Shown piece after piece: positions 18,593-30,146 of a DNA stretch of 59,835 nucleotides. The DNA comes from Novosphingobium sp. ST904 (GTDB lineage: Bacteria > Pseudomonadota > Alphaproteobacteria > Sphingomonadales > Sphingomonadaceae): assembly GCF_001298105.1 (NCBI RefSeq), contig NZ_LGJH01000129.1:1-59835 (forward strand), in the 5' to 3' direction. Each line of letters begins with the position of its first letter. Within the stretch, counting starts at the first letter, position 1. Position numbers and translations under genes: made by a program. Under the pieces are notes generated by a model, which was not told the origin of the DNA, searched no databases, and saw only the letters and a program-made list of their open reading frames with translations.

Positions 18593-18750
18593 CTTGTCCT
18601 CCTGTCGGGCGCGGCATGCGCCTCCTGTGAGAAGAGATGTACGGGATTGCCCGGTTCGCTTCTGTCGCGGGGTTGCGGCGACTGTCGCCAGATTGCGGTT
18701 GATGCAGAACGGCGTTCGGATAGTGTCAGGCGACACGCCGAGGATGAACG

Positions 18751-19679
18751 ATGGCCGCTTCCCCGTCCGAGACAGCGAATGTTCCGTCAGCAGGCGAACG
18801 CGCGTCCACACGCGCGGAGATGGAGCATATCCTCGATACGCCGCCGGTGCTGGCCGACCAGGATTTGCGCGGCGGCACCCGGCTCACCCGGCCCTGGACC
18901 CACGGCGCGCTCCACGCAGCGCTTCCGGGCTTGGATACCCACGTTGTCATGACGTACTACGGCACTGCCCAGCAGGCGACCTGGCGGCAGGGCAGCAAGC
19001 GCGTGGAATCGCGCACGCGCCGAGGATCGATCACCCTCATTCCGGAGGGCGAGGACGGGCGCTGGGATGTCGAAGGGCCGATCCAGGTTTCGCACGTTTA
19101 CCTGCCGGATTGGCGGCTTCAGTCGGCGGCGGAAGCGATGGCCGTGCCACACCGCGTCGAACTGATCGGCCGGAACTGCTTCGATGATCCGACGTCGGCG
19201 CAGATCATGGCGATCCTCGGCAAGGAAGCAGCCTCGTCCGATGCCGGGGCTCGCTGTTCGTGGAGCAAGCGGTGGATCTTCTGTGCACCCAGCTGATCCG
19301 CGCGCACTCCAGCTTCGGCGCCGCACAGGCTGTCGCACCGCGACGGGGTTTGGCGGATTGGCAGGTCCGGCGGATCAACGATTACATGATCGCCCATCTC
19401 GACCACGCGATCAGCCTCGACGAACTAGCCGGGATCGTCGAACTGAGCCGCTTCCATTTTGCCACCTCGTTCCGGCTGGCGACCGGCATGACGCCGCATG
19501 AATGGCTCACGTCCTTGCGCATGAACCGCGCCCGGGAGCTGCTGGCCCACACCGGGTTACCGATCATCGCGATCGCGCTCGAGGTGGGGTTTGAGACCCC
19601 CTCGGCGTTTAGCGCCAGCTTCCGCAAGTCCGCCAAGATGACACCCAGCGCCTACCGCCGCGAGACGTCGACAAGATGA
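18751..19679 (+). pseudogene. AraC-family regulator, frameshifted
   Basis: The first 165 residues are a ligand-sensing domain (LTRPWTHGAL, ESRTRRGSITLIPEG). The frame is then lost near 19253 where ARLFVEQAVDLL is expected. The C-terminal AraC double helix-turn-helix follows one frame over: ISLDELAGIVELSRFHFATSF, then IAIALEVGFETPSAFSASFRK. Corrected length is about 310 residues. It lies divergent from the NmrA-cupin-AhpD group with 158 bases between, and is probably its activator. The single missing base could be a sequence error. Confidence 0.75.
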
Positions 19680-19825
19680 TCGCGACGCGCGGCCCACGGC
19701 GAGAACGAGCCGTGGCGCGCGCAGCGAGCATGAGGAACAGATGATCCAGGTGCCAATGCTGGAGTGAGAGGCGCTGCGCGCGCCCGACGATACTACCATT
19801 CCTACGAATATCGCTTTGCGATTGT

Positions 19826-20786
19826 CTAGAAAGAACACCCCGTCCATCGCGAGGAGACTGACCAGAGACGCTCTGCGGCTTCATCGTCGATAGCCCAAGG
19901 CGCCACGCCTTTGCGGCCGGTTTCTTCGGCATTGATGCCAGCGATGTCGCAATCCTCGCAATAGACGCCGCCCATGCCCTCAAGAAGCGGGCTCGTAGCG
20001 CACCAAAGGGCCGTTGCCGCGCCTTGCTCAACGGTCTTCATGCCGCGTGCAGGGTCGATGATCGGCATGCCTTGCGCGTCGAATGCATCGAACCCTGCCA
20101 TTTCCTCTTTCGAGAGATGCCGTGCCAGATCGGTAATGATCTGTCCGGGGTGCAGCGAGAAGGCGCGAACTCCCTGCTCCTCGCCCCTCTGGTCCAGAGC
20201 ACGGGCGAACAGGACGTTAGCCGTCTTGGACTGTCCGTAGGCTGCCCATTTGTCATAGGCGCGGCGTTCGAAATCGATGTCCTCGAAATCGACACCCGCA
20301 ATCTGGTGTCCGCGCGAGGATACGGCAACGACGCGGGCACCTCGCGCGCCAAGGCGGCCAGAGATGGCAGGTAAGTCGGAAATGGCCGAGATGGTTTGTC
20401 GCGAACTGCGCCTCATGGCCGGCCGCGTCGCGCCGCAAGGGTGTGGCCATGATGCCTGCGCTGTTGATCAGCAGGTGAAGCGGCTGCCTGCGAGCGATGA
20501 AGGCACTGGCAAAATCGGCAACCGATGCTACGTCGATCAGGTCCATGGGCGCGATTTCCACCCGCTCGATACCCGCGAGCGCGGCTTCGGCCCGTTCAAG
20601 GTCGCGCGCAGGCACGATCACCTCTGCGCCCGCACTGCAGAGCGCTTTTGTCGTAACAAGGCCGAGGCCGGAATAGCCGCCGGTGACAATGGCGGTGCGG
20701 CCGGAAAGGTCGAGGCCGGCGAGTACATCGCCAGCGGTGGAGGCGGCGCCGAAGGGCGATCCGATGGGTTCTTGCAAGCTCGTCAT
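19826..20786 (-). pseudogene. Short-chain dehydrogenase (retinol dehydrogenase-like), frameshifted
   Basis: The N-terminal half runs from MTSLQEPIGS through the cofactor motif VTGGYSGLG to INSAGIMATP and ATNHLGHFRLTCHLW. The frame shifts near 20360 and resumes at ARVVAVSSRGH, with the active site YGQSKTANVLFA and LHPGQIITDLA. Joined, it is about 320 residues, as in the retinol dehydrogenase-like SDR group. It faces the AraC-type regulator at 20847, and the 60-base gap would hold both promoters. As written the enzyme is broken. Confidence 0.75.
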
Positions 20787-20846
20787 GAGCCAATTTCTGA
20801 AGTAAGGCGATCGGATGATCGACCCTCATTCATCCGAAATCATGTC

Positions 20847-21764
20847 GTGATCGTCCAGGAAGCGCCGGCAGACCCCTTGTCCGGTGTGCTTGGTCTGGTG
20901 CAAGCGCGCGCGGCATGCACCGTCCGTTTCACCGCGGGCGGTGCATGGGCGCTGCGGTTCTCGCCCACGCACGTCAAGTTCAACGTCGTTCGCTCCGGCA
21001 CCTGCTGGATTTTGGCTGAAGGCTCCGTCCGGCAGTTGTCGGCCGGAAGTTGCTTCATGGTGGCGGCCACACCCTTTGTACTGGCCAGCGCCCCGACATT
21101 GCAGCCGATCGATGCATCGCTAGTGTTCGAGGATGATGCCACTCGTGGCCAGGTAGGAGCGGCTGCGGAAACAGAGATCCTCGGCGGGAGCGTGAACTTT
21201 GACGACGCCCAGGCGGACTTGCTGCTGCCGCTGCTACCTGGCCTGTTGCTGATCGACGCGGAGCAGGCCTCCACAACGCCGATGGGATGGTTGATCGCCC
21301 AACTCGACGCCGAGTGGCGAAGCAATCTACCCGGCGCGCGAGCCGCGTGTAACGACATGATCCGCCTGCTCTTCGTGCAGGCCCTTCGCAGCCAGCTCGG
21401 TGCCAGGACGGAGGTCCCCAGCTGGCTCGGCGGCCTGTCGGACCCTCCGGTCGCAAAGGCGCTGCATGCCATCCATGCGGATCCGGCACGCCCTTGGCGG
21501 CTCGACGAACTCGCCTCGCTAGCAGGACTGTCACGATCTTCCTTTGCCGAGCGGTTTGCGCGCCGCGTCGGCATGCCGCCGGTCAGCTATGCCACCAATT
21601 GGCGAATGCGGGTGGCCGCGCGCCAGCTTGCCGCAAGCACGACGACCGTCAGCGCCGTGGCAGCACAGGCAGGCTACCTCAGCGACAGCGCCTTCCATGC
21701 CGCTTTCCGCCGCGAGATCGGCCTATCGCCTGTTGCATATCGACGAAAACTTCGTCGACCATAA
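20847..21764 (+). CDS. AraC-family regulator with cupin sensor domain
   Basis: About 305 residues. The N-terminal cupin region (CTVRFTAGGAWALRF, SVRQLSAGSCFMVA) is typical of AraC_6-type regulators. The C-terminal part has both helix-turn-helix units: RLDELASLAGLSRSSFAERFA and VSAVAAQAGYLSDSAFHAAF, ending SPVAYRR. The start is uncertain: GTG at 20847 gives the family length, but no strong ribosome binding site is visible and the open frame extends far upstream. It probably controls the divergent SDR gene. Confidence 0.75.
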   Translation: MIVQEAPADPLSGVLGLVQARAACTVRFTAGGAWALRFSPTHVKFNVVRSGTCWILAEGSVRQLSAGSCFMVAATPFVLASAPTLQPIDASLVFEDDATRGQVGAAAETEILGGSVNFDDAQADLLLPLLPGLLLIDAEQASTTPMGWLIAQLDAEWRSNLPGARAACNDMIRLLFVQALRSQLGARTEVPSWLGGLSDPPVAKALHAIHADPARPWRLDELASLAGLSRSSFAERFARRVGMPPVSYATNWRMRVAARQLAASTTTVSAVAAQAGYLSDSAFHAAFRREIGLSPVAYRRKLRRP

Positions 21765-21886
21765 AGCGTAGTTCATTTGCTCGCCCCTGTGATATCTCAG
21801 ATTGAGGTGCCTTCTGTAGGTGCAGGCTCCATCATCCCGCATATCTTGACAAATCCGCAGGTTTGCATCGGGCGCGAAGGATGAAT

Positions 21887-21948
21887 CGACCCTTACCGGG
21901 CGTTCAGAGGCAATTTTTGTTGCCCAGGTGCGGACGGGCAGCTTTCCC
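21887..21948 (+). repeat. Dispersed intergenic repeat copy
   Basis: CGACCCTTACCGGGCGTTCAG, then AATTTTTGTTGCCCAGGTGC, GGACGGGCAGC and TTTCCC. This is one of the best preserved copies. It lies between the AraC gene and groEL, where no gene is present. Confidence 0.6.
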
Positions 21949-22024
21949 TCTCAGGGTTCCCAAGCTGCCTGCCAGAAGAGGAGGTCGACGAAGCCCTTGC
22001 TTGTCGATGGAATCAGAGACTCCT

Positions 22025-22046
22025 GGGCCGGCTGGTGCGCCGGCCC
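22025..22046 (-). terminator. Hairpin downstream of groEL
   Basis: GGGCCGGC at 22025-22032 pairs with GCCGGCCC at 22039-22046, with a six-base loop, ten bases beyond the groEL stop. There is no clear T run, so a terminator role is probable but not proven. Confidence 0.5.
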
Positions 22047-22055
22047 CGTCTAACG

Positions 22056-24046
<1,991 letters not shown>

Positions 24047-24115
24047 GGCAAAACCTCCAGATGCAAAACAAGATGTGATGGGCCTATCGCTCTTCTGCGC
24101 GACAGGTGCGGGCAA

Positions 24116-24143
24116 ATTATGAAAACCCCTTTTGCGCTTCAAG
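24116..24143 (-). promoter_or_regulatory. Possible heat-shock promoter of groESL
   Basis: On the minus strand CTTGAAG (24137-24143) is followed 15 bases later by CATAAT (24116-24121), between the CIRCE-like site and groES. The CTTGAA box resembles the -35 of sigma-32 promoters of alphaproteobacteria. The spacing is short, so this is tentative. Confidence 0.35.
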
Positions 24144-24160
24144 AGGGTGCCAAAAAAATT

Positions 24161-24187
24161 TTGGCAGTCCCGCCCAACGAGTGCCAA
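24161..24187 (-). promoter_or_regulatory. CIRCE-like operator (HrcA site) upstream of groES
   Basis: TTGGCACTC-N9-GACTGCCAA on the minus strand. The consensus is TTAGCACTC-N9-GAGTGCTAA, so arm length and the nine-base spacer match exactly. The arms extend by two further A/T pairs on each side. HrcA repression of this groESL operon is likely. No hrcA gene is in the window. Confidence 0.75.
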
Positions 24188-24317
24188 AAGCGCGCGTTCG
24201 AGCGGCATGCAGCCACTGCATTGGCATCTTGACGCGACTCAATGAACCACCAAAATATCTCGTGTGCGGCATCACCGCGCACTTGATCACCGCGACTCAA
24301 GGAAAGGAGAGACGGCC

Positions 24318-24554
24318 ATGTCGCAGCCATTCTCGCGTTTTCTTCACCCCTTCGATGTTGCACATCACCCGAGCCTGGAGCCGGAAGTGAAGCGTGCCAT
24401 ACTCGCATCGTGGGCTTCCGATCGGTCCGCGGTCCGAAATGAGCCCGCCTTGCGCAAACCGCCCGGTGCGAAACGCGCCGTACCGATCGACGACATCCTT
24501 GCCGCAATGCGCGATCTTGAACGAGGCGAGAATCCGATCCGCTCGCGCCAATGA
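24318..24554 (+). CDS. Small conserved protein of stress islands, unknown function
   Basis: 78 residues: SQPFSRFLHPFDVAHHPSLE, VKRAILASWASD and AVPIDDILAAMRDLERGE are the ordered motifs. Similar small proteins are, from memory, found beside Hsp20 and usg genes in proteobacterial stress islands, and no activity is known to me. A strong GGAAAGGAG ribosome binding site precedes the start at 24318. Its stop overlaps the start of the usg-like gene (ATGA), so the two are coupled. Confidence 0.7.
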   Translation: MSQPFSRFLHPFDVAHHPSLEPEVKRAILASWASDRSAVRNEPALRKPPGAKRAVPIDDILAAMRDLERGENPIRSRQ

Positions 24555-24820
24555 TGGACCGCAGCTTTCTGGCGCAGTTGGAAGGTTACGGGCTGACGAC
24601 TGCGGAAATTCATTTCTACCTTCCGGATGCGCCCTCGATCTTGCAACTGTTCATCTGGCAGGAATACGATCTTGCGCCTGATTTTCCGGTGCTGTTCGAC
24701 TTTCTCGACCACTGGCGGCGCGAGATCGAGGGCGCTCTCCATTCAGTCAGAATCGCCCATGACCGTCTGATCCGACCGACCGAATGGCGGCCGGTGAACC
24801 ATGTCCTGCGGCTGGAATGA
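24551..24820 (+). CDS. usg: Usg family protein
   Basis: 89 residues. LEGYGLTTAEIHFYLPDAPS, WQEYDLAPDFPVLFDFLDHW, IEGALHSVRIAHDRLI and RPTEWR are the ordered Usg family motifs. The biochemical role is unknown. The name comes from its place upstream of unrelated genes in other bacteria. It overlaps the preceding small gene and lies before hsp20, within a region rich in protein-quality-control genes. Confidence 0.8.
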   Translation: MMDRSFLAQLEGYGLTTAEIHFYLPDAPSILQLFIWQEYDLAPDFPVLFDFLDHWRREIEGALHSVRIAHDRLIRPTEWRPVNHVLRLE

Positions 24821-25029
24821 TATTCTGTCGCGCCAGGGATGAGACGCCGTTGCCGCCGATGCATCCCGTTCTGCAAAAAATCTTCGAGCCCCATCTTGAA
24901 GCGGAATTCGACTACATTAGCTAGCGATTGCCGGGCGCCGCGTTCGGGCCCGGTGGGTCATGGAGAACGCCGGCTCTTTTGCTACCGGCGTAGCTCATGC
25001 CCAGATCGCTCAACAGAGGATTTGGAAAA

Positions 25030-25548
25030 ATGAGAACCAACTTTGACTTTACGCCTTATCAGCGCTCGACGGTCGGTTTTGACCGGTTGTTCAATCTGCT
25101 CGAAGCAGGCGCGCGTGAGGAGGACGGCTATCCGCCCTTCGATATTTTGAAGCTCGGCGAGGATAGCTACCGCATTACGCTCGCGGTCGCTGGGTTTAGA
25201 CCCGAAGATATCGAACTGGTCGCTCAACAGAACTTGCTCATTGTCACCGGCAAGCGCGCTGAAGACGACAGCAAATGCGAGTATCTGCATCGCGGCATTG
25301 CGGCGCGCTCTTTTGAGCGGCGGTTCCAGCTTGCTGATTTCGTCGAAGCCGGAAATGCCACATTCGAAAACGGCCTGCTTTCCGTCGATCTCAAACGTGT
25401 CGTGCCCGAGGCGATGAAGCCGCGGCGCATCGAGATCCGCGGCGCGAGCCGGTCACTGCTCGACTTGGCGAGACGAAGGATCAGGTTAGCGAAGCTGCCT
25501 GACCCTGGTTGTGGCCTGTCGGTGTCGCGTCTTTCCCAATTTCCTTAG
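25030..25548 (+). CDS. Small heat-shock protein Hsp20 (IbpA-like)
   Basis: 172 residues. The short N-terminal arm (TPYQRSTVGFDRLFNLLE) is followed by the alpha-crystallin domain (YPPFDILKLGEDSYRITLAV, AGFRPEDIELV, LLSVDLKRVVPEAMKPRRIEI). It binds unfolding proteins and prevents aggregation. The start at 25030 fits IbpA-type proteins. After IEIRG the protein runs on for about 35 basic and unusual residues where relatives end within ten. This may reflect a late frameshift or an unusual tail. It lies in the groESL-htpG island. Confidence 0.85.
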   Translation: MRTNFDFTPYQRSTVGFDRLFNLLEAGAREEDGYPPFDILKLGEDSYRITLAVAGFRPEDIELVAQQNLLIVTGKRAEDDSKCEYLHRGIAARSFERRFQLADFVEAGNATFENGLLSVDLKRVVPEAMKPRRIEIRGASRSLLDLARRRIRLAKLPDPGCGLSVSRLSQFP

Positions 25549-25789
25549 CGGCGGCGACAGGCCAGAGTGCCACTCGCGACCGATCCCGCCACGCCGGGGC
25601 GCAACGGCGTCCATGGGGGCAGCGAAGGACTTGCAGCTCTAATCCACCGAAACGGTGATCTCTGATACGGCAAAGGAGAAGCAGTCCTGGACGATGGTGC
25701 AAAGGATTTGTGATGCGAGGGGAAGAGCCGACCGGGACGGCTCCGTATGCTTTTCCGAGGCTTTGCGCGACAGAGTGGAGACAAAGAGG

Positions 25790-25981
25790 ATGAGACAGAT
25801 TGATCCCTCGGACCTGACTCTCTATGCGCTGACGAGCACCGAACTCACGCGGTTCTCACGCGGCGTCGCCCTTGGGCTGCTCGAACCGCCATGTTCCGTG
25901 ATCCGTCGATCCGACACCGAAATTAGCGTCAGATTTCGCTCCCATCGCGAAGCGGAACGAACGAGAAAGTACATTTCCTAG
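25790..25981 (+). CDS. Small protein, possibly of the DUF1150 type
   Basis: 63 residues from the ATG at 25790: RQIDPSDLTLYALTSTELTR, then ALGLLEPPCSVIRRSDTE. Small DUF1150-like proteins often follow Hsp20 genes in alphaproteobacteria, and the position fits. Only a weak AGAGG precedes the ATG and the codon pattern is not decisive. I keep it as a likely small gene of unknown role. Confidence 0.4.
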   Translation: MRQIDPSDLTLYALTSTELTRFSRGVALGLLEPPCSVIRRSDTEISVRFRSHREAERTRKYIS

Positions 25982-26326
25982 CACTCGGATTGCTCGGCAC
26001 TGGTAGCGCAAAGCGGTGCGAATGATCAGTCGGCGGGCCGCGCACCTTGATCAGCCGATATCTGAGGTGGTTGGCCACCCTTATAGGCCGGAAGTCGGGC
26101 TTGTGGATCGCAATCCGCCGGCCGTTGGATTATCGGGACTTGCAGAAGCGTTATTATCGGCATGCGTGCGAGACGCGTTCCCTGGTGCCAGGGCGTCAAT
26201 GGCCAATCGATCTGTCGTTCTATATACGACGAAGTTTTACGCGGCTGACGAAGACGCGGGAGTAACCTCGGGCAGCCACAGTACCCTCAGTCACCAAGCT
26301 TCTTGGTTGATGAGCGTGGCAAGACG
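25982..26326. other. Gene-free stretch between hsp20 region and htpG
   Basis: About 345 bases between the small gene and the htpG terminator. Open frames are present, but none has a recognised domain or a good start. I see nothing I can support. Confidence 0.4.
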
Positions 26327-26350
26327 GAGGGGAGCCAAGCGGCTCCCCTC
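26327..26350 (-). terminator. 10-bp stem hairpin downstream of htpG
   Basis: GAGGGGAGCC at 26327-26336 pairs perfectly with GGCTCCCCTC at 26341-26350 around an AAGC loop. It lies seven bases beyond the htpG stop. There is no T run, but position and stem strength support termination. Confidence 0.6.
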
Positions 26351-26357
26351 GCTGGCC

Positions 26358-28237
26358 TTATAGAGATTTGGCCATCAAGCGCTCAAGCCGCTCCACGAAT
26401 CCCCGCGGGTCGGCCGGTGCTTCGCCCTCGGCGATCCGGGCTTCGTCGAGGAGAAGAAACGAAAGGTCGCGCCGTTCATCGTTCGTGGCACTGCTCTGCG
26501 CCAGCTTCCCGATCAACGTGTGCCCGGCATTGACTTCCAGAACAGGCTTCGCCCGCTCCGGTGCACGGCCGGCGGACGCAGCATCTTCTCGAGCTGGAGG
26601 TCCATCGCGTTGTCGGGGGCGACAATGCAAACCGCGCTCGTGGTCAGGCGGTCTGAAATCCGAACGTCGGAGACATGATCTGCCAGGGCTTCCTTTGCGA
26701 AATCAATGAACCCGGTCACATCCTCGGCGGCCTTGGCTGGCTCGCGACCTTCCGCCAGGGGAATGAGGCTGAGATCGGCCGCACCCTGTGTAACCGACTT
26801 GAACGGCTTGCCTTCGTATTCCGCGCCCATCGACGTCCAGAAGTTGTCGATCTGGTCGGGTAGCAGCAGTACTTCGATGCCGCGTGCCTTGAAACCCTCA
26901 AGCTGCGGGGAATCGGCGATCCGTTCGAGGTCGGTACCGGTCGCATAGTAGATTGCCGTCTGGTTTTCCTTCAGTGCGGAAACGTAATCCTTGAGCGAGC
27001 GCCACTCACTGTTCGAGGTCGTGGTCTTGAAGCGGGTAAGGCCGAGCAGGGTCTCGCGCCGTGCAAAGTCTTCGTAGAGACCTTCCTTCAGCACGGCCCC
27101 GAAGTTTTCCCAGATCGCCGCAAAGCGTTCGGGCTCGGCGTCGGCGAGCTTCTCCAGCTCGGAAAGAACGCGGTTACTCACGCCCTTCTGGATTGCCGAA
27201 AGGACGGGGCTGTCCTGGATCATCTCGCGCGACATATTGAGCGGCAGGTCCGCGGAATCGACGAGGCCGCGCACGAAGCGCAGATAGCGCGGCAGGATCT
27301 CCGCCTCATCGGTGATGAACACGCGCCGGACGTAAAGCTTAATGCGCCCGCTGCGATCGGGATCGAACAGATCGAATGGCTTGCTCTCCGGAATGAAAGT
27401 CAGCACCGAATACTCATGCCGCCCCTCTGCCCGGTAATGGAGCGTCAGGGCGGGCTTATCGAACTGGCCCGCCACGCTGCGATAGAAGTCGGTGTAATCT
27501 TCCTCGCTGATGTCCGACTTCGGCTTGGTCCACAGCGCCAAGCCGTCCGCGAGTTGCCGAGCTTCCTCGTCGCTTCCGGCTTTCTCGATGAAAATGGGGA
27601 CCGGTACATGGCCCGATTGGGCCTTGACGATCCGCTCGAGGTTGTAGCGCTCCGCATAGCTTTTCGCGTCATCAAGAAGATGGAGAGTGACTTTGGTCCC
27701 GCGGGCAGGTGCTTGCGCTGGATCTACGGGCGCAATTGTGTACGTGCCAAGTCCATCGGACGACCAGCTGGATGCATCACTTTCACCCGCTCGCCGCGAC
27801 ACGACGTCGACTTTGCCCGCCACCATGAACGCCGAATAGAAACCGACGCCGAACTGACCGATTAGCTGCTGGCCTTCTCCGTTCTTGTCCGCGGAGAGCC
27901 TGTCCATGAAAGCCTTGGTCCCGGAACGGGCGATGGTGCCGAGCGTTTCGCCCATATCGGCAGCGGTCATGCCGATGCCGTTGTCCGCCACGGTCAGCGT
28001 GCCGGCATCCTTGTCCAGTGTGATGGTGATTTTCGGCTGCGGATCGTCGCCTAAAAGCGACGGATCGCCAATCGCTTCATAGCGCAGCTTCTCGCACGCA
28101 TCAGCGGCATTCGAGATCAGCTCGCGCAGGAATACGTCCCGGTCCGAATAGACCGAATGGACCATCATGTGCAGCAGCTTGGAGACATCCGCCTCGAAGG
28201 CGCGGGTTTCAGAGGCGATAGCGGAATCTGTCGTCAT
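26358..28237 (-). pseudogene. htpG: Hsp90-family chaperone HtpG, frameshifted near the C-terminus
   Basis: The frame from MTTDSAIASETRAFEADVSK encodes the GHKL ATPase domain (LRELISNAADACEKLRYEA, VADNGIGM, GQFGVGFYSAFMVA), the middle domain (LYVRRVFITD, SADLPLNMSREMIQ) and most of the dimerisation domain. Near 26570 the frame is lost after LEKMLR. The true end (AKPVLEVNAGHTLIGKLAQS to MAKSL) lies one frame over. Corrected length is about 627 residues, normal for HtpG. The start at 28237 has AAGGA upstream; 28255 is an alternative. One base in a GC-rich run decides whether it is functional. Confidence 0.85.
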
Positions 28238-28255
28238 CGTATCCTTGGCTCGCAT

Positions 28256-28838
28256 GGTTCAGATTTGCCCCGGTCAGATGGAAAGCCCCTGGGCTCTCGT
28301 CAAGGCGTTGAGCGTGATAAGGGTTTATGCGGGAGCCACCGTTCTAAGGCCAACTTGCAGGCGTGTTGGGACCTTGTGAGGGTCAGTCTAGGAGCACCGC
28401 CGTTGGGATTTCGATTCTGCGCACTGCCTGGGCCAAAACAGCTGATCTTCGACCCTGGTCTTGGCACCGCCAAAGTAGGCGATGTTCTCCAGATTCAAAG
28501 CGGCTCCGAGTGGCTGGGATGTTGGACTGTCCAGAACGACAGTTTCGAAGACGCGGAACGAGATAGCTGGCATTCGATCGGGTCGGCGTGCGGTTTCGTG
28601 ACCGACCCTTTGTCGCCATTCAGGCACCAATTTCGCATCCCCAGGTCCGGACTGTCCGGTAACCGGCAGGTCGCGACCAGTTCAGGTCGTTCCCGAAGCA
28701 AACTCCGAAGGTCGGGTCTGGACGAAAGCGGCCAGTCGCCAGTCTCGAGCATACAATCCGCCACTGCCCGCTTTATCGTACTGAAGCCAGTCGCACGTTA
28801 CGCCGTTCTGCAGTCCCATTTCGGGAGAGGGGTGCGGC
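28256..28838. other. Gene-free stretch with repeat elements
   Basis: Nearly 600 bases without a credible gene, holding the htpG promoter and one full copy of the dispersed repeat (28603-28662). Just upstream, GAACGAGATAGCTGGCATTCG at 28557-28577 matches a second motif that recurs near 38290, 33640 and 31660. Confidence 0.45.
28603..28662 (+). repeat. Dispersed intergenic repeat copy
   Basis: CGACCCTTTGTCGCCATTCAG, ACCAATTTCGCATCCCCAGG and TCCGGACTGTCCGG, in the same order as the copies near 16546, 21887 and 31542. Confidence 0.55.
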
Positions 28839-29616
28839 CTAGATTGATGACGCAGTGATGTAGGCCCCAATCGCGATAACCACGGAGGCAAATCCATGTT
28901 CGAGCAGCCCCTTGCGGGTACCAAGGGCCTTGCCCAGCGCGATGCCGCCGATCGTCCCAGCGATGCCACCTATGACGAGCATTGCGGTCACGCCCCAATC
29001 AACTAGCCCTGACAGGACGTAGGAGGTGGCAGTGGTCAGCCCGAGTGCGCTGACGACAACGAGCGACGTGCCAATCGCGAAGGGCAGCGGCATCGCGGTC
29101 GCCAAGATCAGTCCCGGCACGACCAGGAACCCGCCCCCGATCCCGAAGAAGCCGGCGGCAAGCCCCACGCCCAGTCCGATCGGCACCAGACGCGGCAGGA
29201 GAGTCGCCGCGCTGTCGCGGGTCAGCCGCACGTCCGGCGCTTGCGCGTGCGCGCTTGCGCAACATCGACAGACCGACACCGATCATCAGCAGCCCGAAAA
29301 GAGCTAGAAGCCGCTTGCCGTCGAACGCCTTACCCAGCTCCGCCCCCAGCGCCGCACCGATCATGCCCGACAACGCGAAAACGCTGGCACACTGCCACTT
29401 CACGCGGCCCGCCCGTGCATGGCCGATCAGACTGGCGAGCGCGTTGACCGTAACAGCGACAGCGGCCGTCCCGATCGCGGCGTGCGGCGATCCGACGCCG
29501 ACGACATAAATCAGGAGCGGAACTGCGAGGATCGACCCGCCCCCGCCCACAAGGCCGAGAATTAACCCAATCACGCCGCCTGATACGAGCGCGGCAAGGA
29601 TGGTGGCAGCGTCCAT
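28839..29616 (-). pseudogene. TauE/SafE-family membrane transporter, frameshifted
   Basis: Two halves in different frames form one permease of about 258 residues. The first half has LILGLVGGGGSILAVPLLIY and HAAIGTAAVAVTVNALASL, and the second has GLAAGFFGIGGGFLVVPGLI and FAIGTSLVVVSALG. The duplicated GGGG/GIGGG repeat is the TauE/SafE (DUF81) hallmark. The shift is near 29250 in an alternating GC run. It probably exports sulfite or another sulfur anion. It is 7 bases after the YgaP-like gene, completing a sulfide-detoxification operon. Confidence 0.8.
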
Positions 29617-29623
29617 GATCGTC

Positions 29624-30142
29624 TCAGGTAGCCGTGCGCCGGTTCCAAGGCATGACGCACAGTAGATTGGCCATGCCGCACCATCCCGTCATACCAGCGA
29701 ACATCAGCCCAGCGCCGACGAATGCCGACAGGCTGAAGAAGCCAGGAGCGACGAACGTGCCGAGCAGAACGCCGATCAGCACCAGCCCACCGGCGGTAAT
29801 CTGCACCTGCCGCATAATCTCTAACGGCTGCGACCGATCGGCGACGGTGGGCTGTCCTGCCTGCCGCCACGCATCAATGCCACCCCCGAGGATATAGGCC
29901 GGCGCACCACCCGCTGCCGCGCCGAGCTGCTCCGCATTGGCGGCGGTGCGCATCCCCGACTTGCAGTGAAAGACGACCGGACGATCGTCACGCGGGAGCT
30001 CGCCTATCCGGTCGAGCGGCACGTTAATCGCACCGGGAATGCGCTCGCGCGCATGTTCGTCGGCACCGCGAATGTCGATCAGACGCGCACCGGCATCGAT
30101 CGCTGCGCGGGTATCGGTGGGGGAAAGGGTCGCGAGCGTCAT
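29624..30142 (-). CDS. Membrane-anchored rhodanese (YgaP-like)
   Basis: 172 residues. The N-terminal rhodanese domain (LIDIRGADEHARERIPGAINV) has the active-site loop VFHCKSGMRT, whose Cys takes the sulfane sulfur. The C-terminal part, from QVQITAGGLVLIGVLLG to MTGWCGMANLL, gives two membrane helices of the DUF2892 type. This architecture is that of YgaP. It transfers sulfur between persulfide and thiol or cyanide acceptors at the membrane. The gene follows the BigR-like regulator by four bases and precedes the TauE-like gene. Confidence 0.88.
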   Translation of the reverse strand: MTLATLSPTDTRAAIDAGARLIDIRGADEHARERIPGAINVPLDRIGELPRDDRPVVFHCKSGMRTAANAEQLGAAAGGAPAYILGGGIDAWRQAGQPTVADRSQPLEIMRQVQITAGGLVLIGVLLGTFVAPGFFSLSAFVGAGLMFAGMTGWCGMANLLCVMPWNRRTAT

Positions 30143-30146
30143 CGCA

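Noticed and set aside
20277..20846. N-terminal extension of the AraC frame far into the SDR gene
   Set aside because: It lies antisense to the SDR coding region and has no domain; the regulator starts near 20847.
26016..26363. Two plus-strand frames after the small gene at 25790
   Set aside because: No domain, overlapping each other, and no convincing start; they run into the htpG terminator.
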